Origin: CBDCWA01 sp046048295
GTDB lineage: Bacteria > Pseudomonadota > Alphaproteobacteria > Rhizobiales > Hyphomicrobiaceae
DNA length: 24,560 nt
Assembly (NCBI GenBank): GCA_046048295.1
Contig: JBJOGJ010000029.1
Span: 1 to 24,560 of the forward strand
Direction of reading: 5' to 3'
Every line of letters begins with the position of its first letter. The stretch's first letter is position 1. The position numbers and the translations under genes are program-made. The notes beneath the pieces were generated by a model. The model was not told where the DNA came from, ran no database searches, and saw only the letters and a list, made by a program, of their open reading frames with translations. Of this stretch, positions 23,099 through 24,560 are shown piece by piece.

Positions 23099-24199
23099 TC
23101 AGGTGAAGAGCGCGAGCACGCCGGTGTAGCCATATATGCGGTCGTGGGAGATTTCGCCGTTGCCGAAGAAGCCGACGAGCGGGATGTCGCCCAGGGCGTC
23201 GCGGATGGCGTCCAGTTCCTGCTGTTCGTTGTCGAACAGGTTCGGGCCGCGGGCGCAGCAGGAGAAGTATAGGCCTGCCTTCGGTGGCGCCGTCGATCGT
23301 GCTTTGAGATCCGTCAGCATGCGATCTATGTCCTTCAGCGCGCTTTCAGCATTGCGGCGCACGAACGTGATCCGGTCGCCGGCTGAAATCCGCTCGGCGA
23401 TCACGACTGCGTCGTGCTTGGGGTCGATGCCGGCGAGATTGCGGACGAGATAGTCGCCGGCGTCGTGGCCGGATACCGGCAGCGCTACGTGGACGTCGCC
23501 GAGCCAGGGAAGGATGTCGGCGCCATCTGCCACGCCGACCTCTTCACGCAGCACCTCGAGGGCGGGCATATCGTCGAGCGTCATGAGCACGTTGCCGCTG
23601 CCGCGCGTGATCCTGTGCGTGGGGCCGATGGGGCTGCAACCCTGGGACAGCCCGGCGACCACGCCGAGGTTGCCGCCGAGCAGCAGCCCGGATACGCCTC
23701 CTTCCGTCACCTCGCCGGAGACCTGGGGAAAGGCGCTTCTGCCGGCGGTGAGGCCGCCGACGAGAAAGGTGCCGAAGCGTTCGGAGAGTGCGGATACGAT
23801 CCGGAACGTGTGTGCGTTGCGCGGATCGGCGTGGACGATACCAAGCGAGGCGAGAAAGGCTGGCTCGTCGAGTTCCGCAACATCGGACTCGCGATCGAGG
23901 GAGGGCAGAAGCTGAACCGCGTCCGGCCGCCAGCGGGCGGTCATTGCCGCTATTCCCGGCTTCCCGAAACAGGTCTGGCCGGTGGCGCAGATTCCGAGAC
24001 CCACCGTGCCGACCCAGGTCTCGATGCCGGTACGTTTTTTCAGCCGGGCGAGGATCTCAGGATAGGCGGCGGCGATCCTGTCTGTGACGTATATGAATCC
24101 GACCGTGTGTCCCTTGGCGGTTGCGAGTTCACTTGCGCAGGCCTCGGCCAGGGCATCCGGGGTGTCGTCGGCGGCGAATGCGATCGCATAGTCGGGCAT
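23099..24199 (-). CDS. FIST domain protein (FIST_N and FIST_C)
   Basis: The 366-residue protein is a stand-alone FIST protein. The N-terminal half (TPDALAEACASEL, then HTVGFIYVTD and GIETWVGTVGLGICATG) fits FIST_N, and the C-terminal half (RRNAESALKDIDRML, GLYFSCCARGPNLF, VGFFGNGEISHDRIYGYTGVLALF) fits FIST_C. FIST domains are thought to sense small ligands, possibly amino acids, usually ahead of signalling domains; none is fused here. ATG 24199 has AGAGG about 11 bases upstream and starts at the conserved MPDYAIAFA; the frame stays open to 24325 with no family match. The gene is convergent with the unknown gene at 22281, and the 361 bp upstream contain a palindromic repeat element but no promoter I would trust. 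Confidence 0.88.
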   Translation of the reverse strand: MPDYAIAFAADDTPDALAEACASELATAKGHTVGFIYVTDRIAAAYPEILARLKKRTGIETWVGTVGLGICATGQTCFGKPGIAAMTARWRPDAVQLLPSLDRESDVAELDEPAFLASLGIVHADPRNAHTFRIVSALSERFGTFLVGGLTAGRSAFPQVSGEVTEGGVSGLLLGGNLGVVAGLSQGCSPIGPTHRITRGSGNVLMTLDDMPALEVLREEVGVADGADILPWLGDVHVALPVSGHDAGDYLVRNLAGIDPKHDAVVIAERISAGDRITFVRRNAESALKDIDRMLTDLKARSTAPPKAGLYFSCCARGPNLFDNEQQELDAIRDALGDIPLVGFFGNGEISHDRIYGYTGVLALFT

Positions 24200-24341
24200 G
24201 AGCGTCGGGCCTCTTGTGGGGCGGTCGTCGTCGATCCTCGCACGTTCGGCGGAGCGGGACAAATACGCCACTCGAGATTTGTGGTGCCTGCCTGGACAGT
24301 CGCCCGTATGGCGGGGCTCGACCATTCACCCCACCCCCCCA

Positions 24342-24462
24342 ACTGTCATCCCGGCCAAGCGGCGCCAGCCGCGCAGAGCCGGGACCCAGGGGCCACGACA
24401 CGAGCCCACCGCCAAGCAGCCCCTGGATCCCAGCTCTCGCTACGCTCGTCCGGGATGACAGT
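24342..24462. repeat. Intergenic palindromic repeat element (121 bp)
   Basis: The ends ACTGTCATCCCGG (24342-24354) and CCGGGATGACAGT (24450-24462) are perfect 13-bp inverted repeats. Inside them GGGACCCAGGGG and CCCCTGGATCCC form a second pair with one mismatch (24381-24392 with 24420-24431). This nested arrangement resembles the short GTCATCCCGG-type palindromic repeats scattered between genes in many alphaproteobacteria. It has no coding capacity. It could be a REP/MITE-like element. Confidence 0.75.
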
Positions 24463-24535
24463 GAGGGGCAGCGACACGGCAAAACGCTGGCGGCAATCCG
24501 CCCGCGAACTTGCCACCACCGCAGCCCCACCCACC

Positions 24536-24560
24536 AACTGTCATCCCGGCCAAGCGGCGC
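24536..24560 (+). repeat. Start of a second copy of the palindromic repeat, cut by window end
   Basis: The 25 bases here are identical to 24341-24365, the left end of the element above, 195 bp away. The rest lies outside the window. This shows that the repeat occurs at least twice in tandem. The 73 bp between the copies are GC-rich and hold no gene I can support. Confidence 0.7.

Overview
The window reads as a chromosomal segment of a GC-rich alphaproteobacterium, most likely in the Hyphomicrobiales (Rhizobiales) or a close relative. The main reasons are a GTTC-N7-GTTC SOS box of the alphaproteobacterial LexA type, the HIG1 protein / PduO-type adenosyltransferase / rhomboid / etfB / etfA / 3-hydroxybutyryl-CoA dehydrogenase gene order, -10 elements of the GCTA-type described for Caulobacter-like housekeeping promoters, and a phasin gene that points to polyhydroxyalkanoate (PHA) storage. 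No tRNA, rRNA, CRISPR array, transposase or phage gene was seen. Genes are tightly packed and most of the window is conserved housekeeping DNA.

Layout. Bases 1-216 hold the 3' end of glutathione synthetase. An SOS box and promoter then lead into yifB/comM (292-1824, +). A bidirectional-looking hairpin separates it from a long minus-strand block (1895-6455): HIG1-domain protein, ATP:cob(I)alamin adenosyltransferase, rhomboid protease, etfB, etfA and 3-hydroxybutyryl-CoA dehydrogenase. etfB has its own strong-looking promoter with a striking overlapping palindrome at the expected transcription start. From 6784 the plus strand carries envC-ctpA (cell-envelope processing), ending at a good terminator, then rlmN with an overlapping small four-helix membrane protein, a second membrane protein of the same type, and an unrecognised 193-aa protein. 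A small secreted four-cysteine protein lies on the minus strand (12689-12985), followed by argG (+), a J-domain protein (-), typA (+), a PIF1/Dda-like helicase (+), a phasin (+), a GNAT acetyltransferase (+), dapB (+), leuB (+) and an unknown protein (+). The last gene is a minus-strand FIST sensory-domain protein, and beyond it lies a 121-bp palindromic intergenic repeat whose first 24 bases (plus one) recur at the window edge.

How the parts fit together. The etf block couples acyl-CoA oxidation (dehydrogenase, electron transfer flavoprotein) with cobalamin adenosylation, the cofactor step needed by methylmalonyl-CoA mutase-type enzymes; 3-hydroxybutyryl-CoA is also a PHA precursor or breakdown product. 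PHA storage appears again in the phasin. Upstream of the phasin and of the unrecognised gene at 12097 lie similar pairs of TGC/GCA-rich palindromes, which suggests a shared regulator (PhaR is the obvious candidate) and a possible PHA role for the unknown gene. dapB, leuB and argG are ordinary amino-acid biosynthesis genes.

I see no clear new multi-gene defence or mobile system. The most interesting points are regulatory: the SOS box before yifB, the overlapping palindromes at the etfB promoter, the shared palindrome pairs, and the strongly basic N-terminal extension of the phasin with an alternative internal start.
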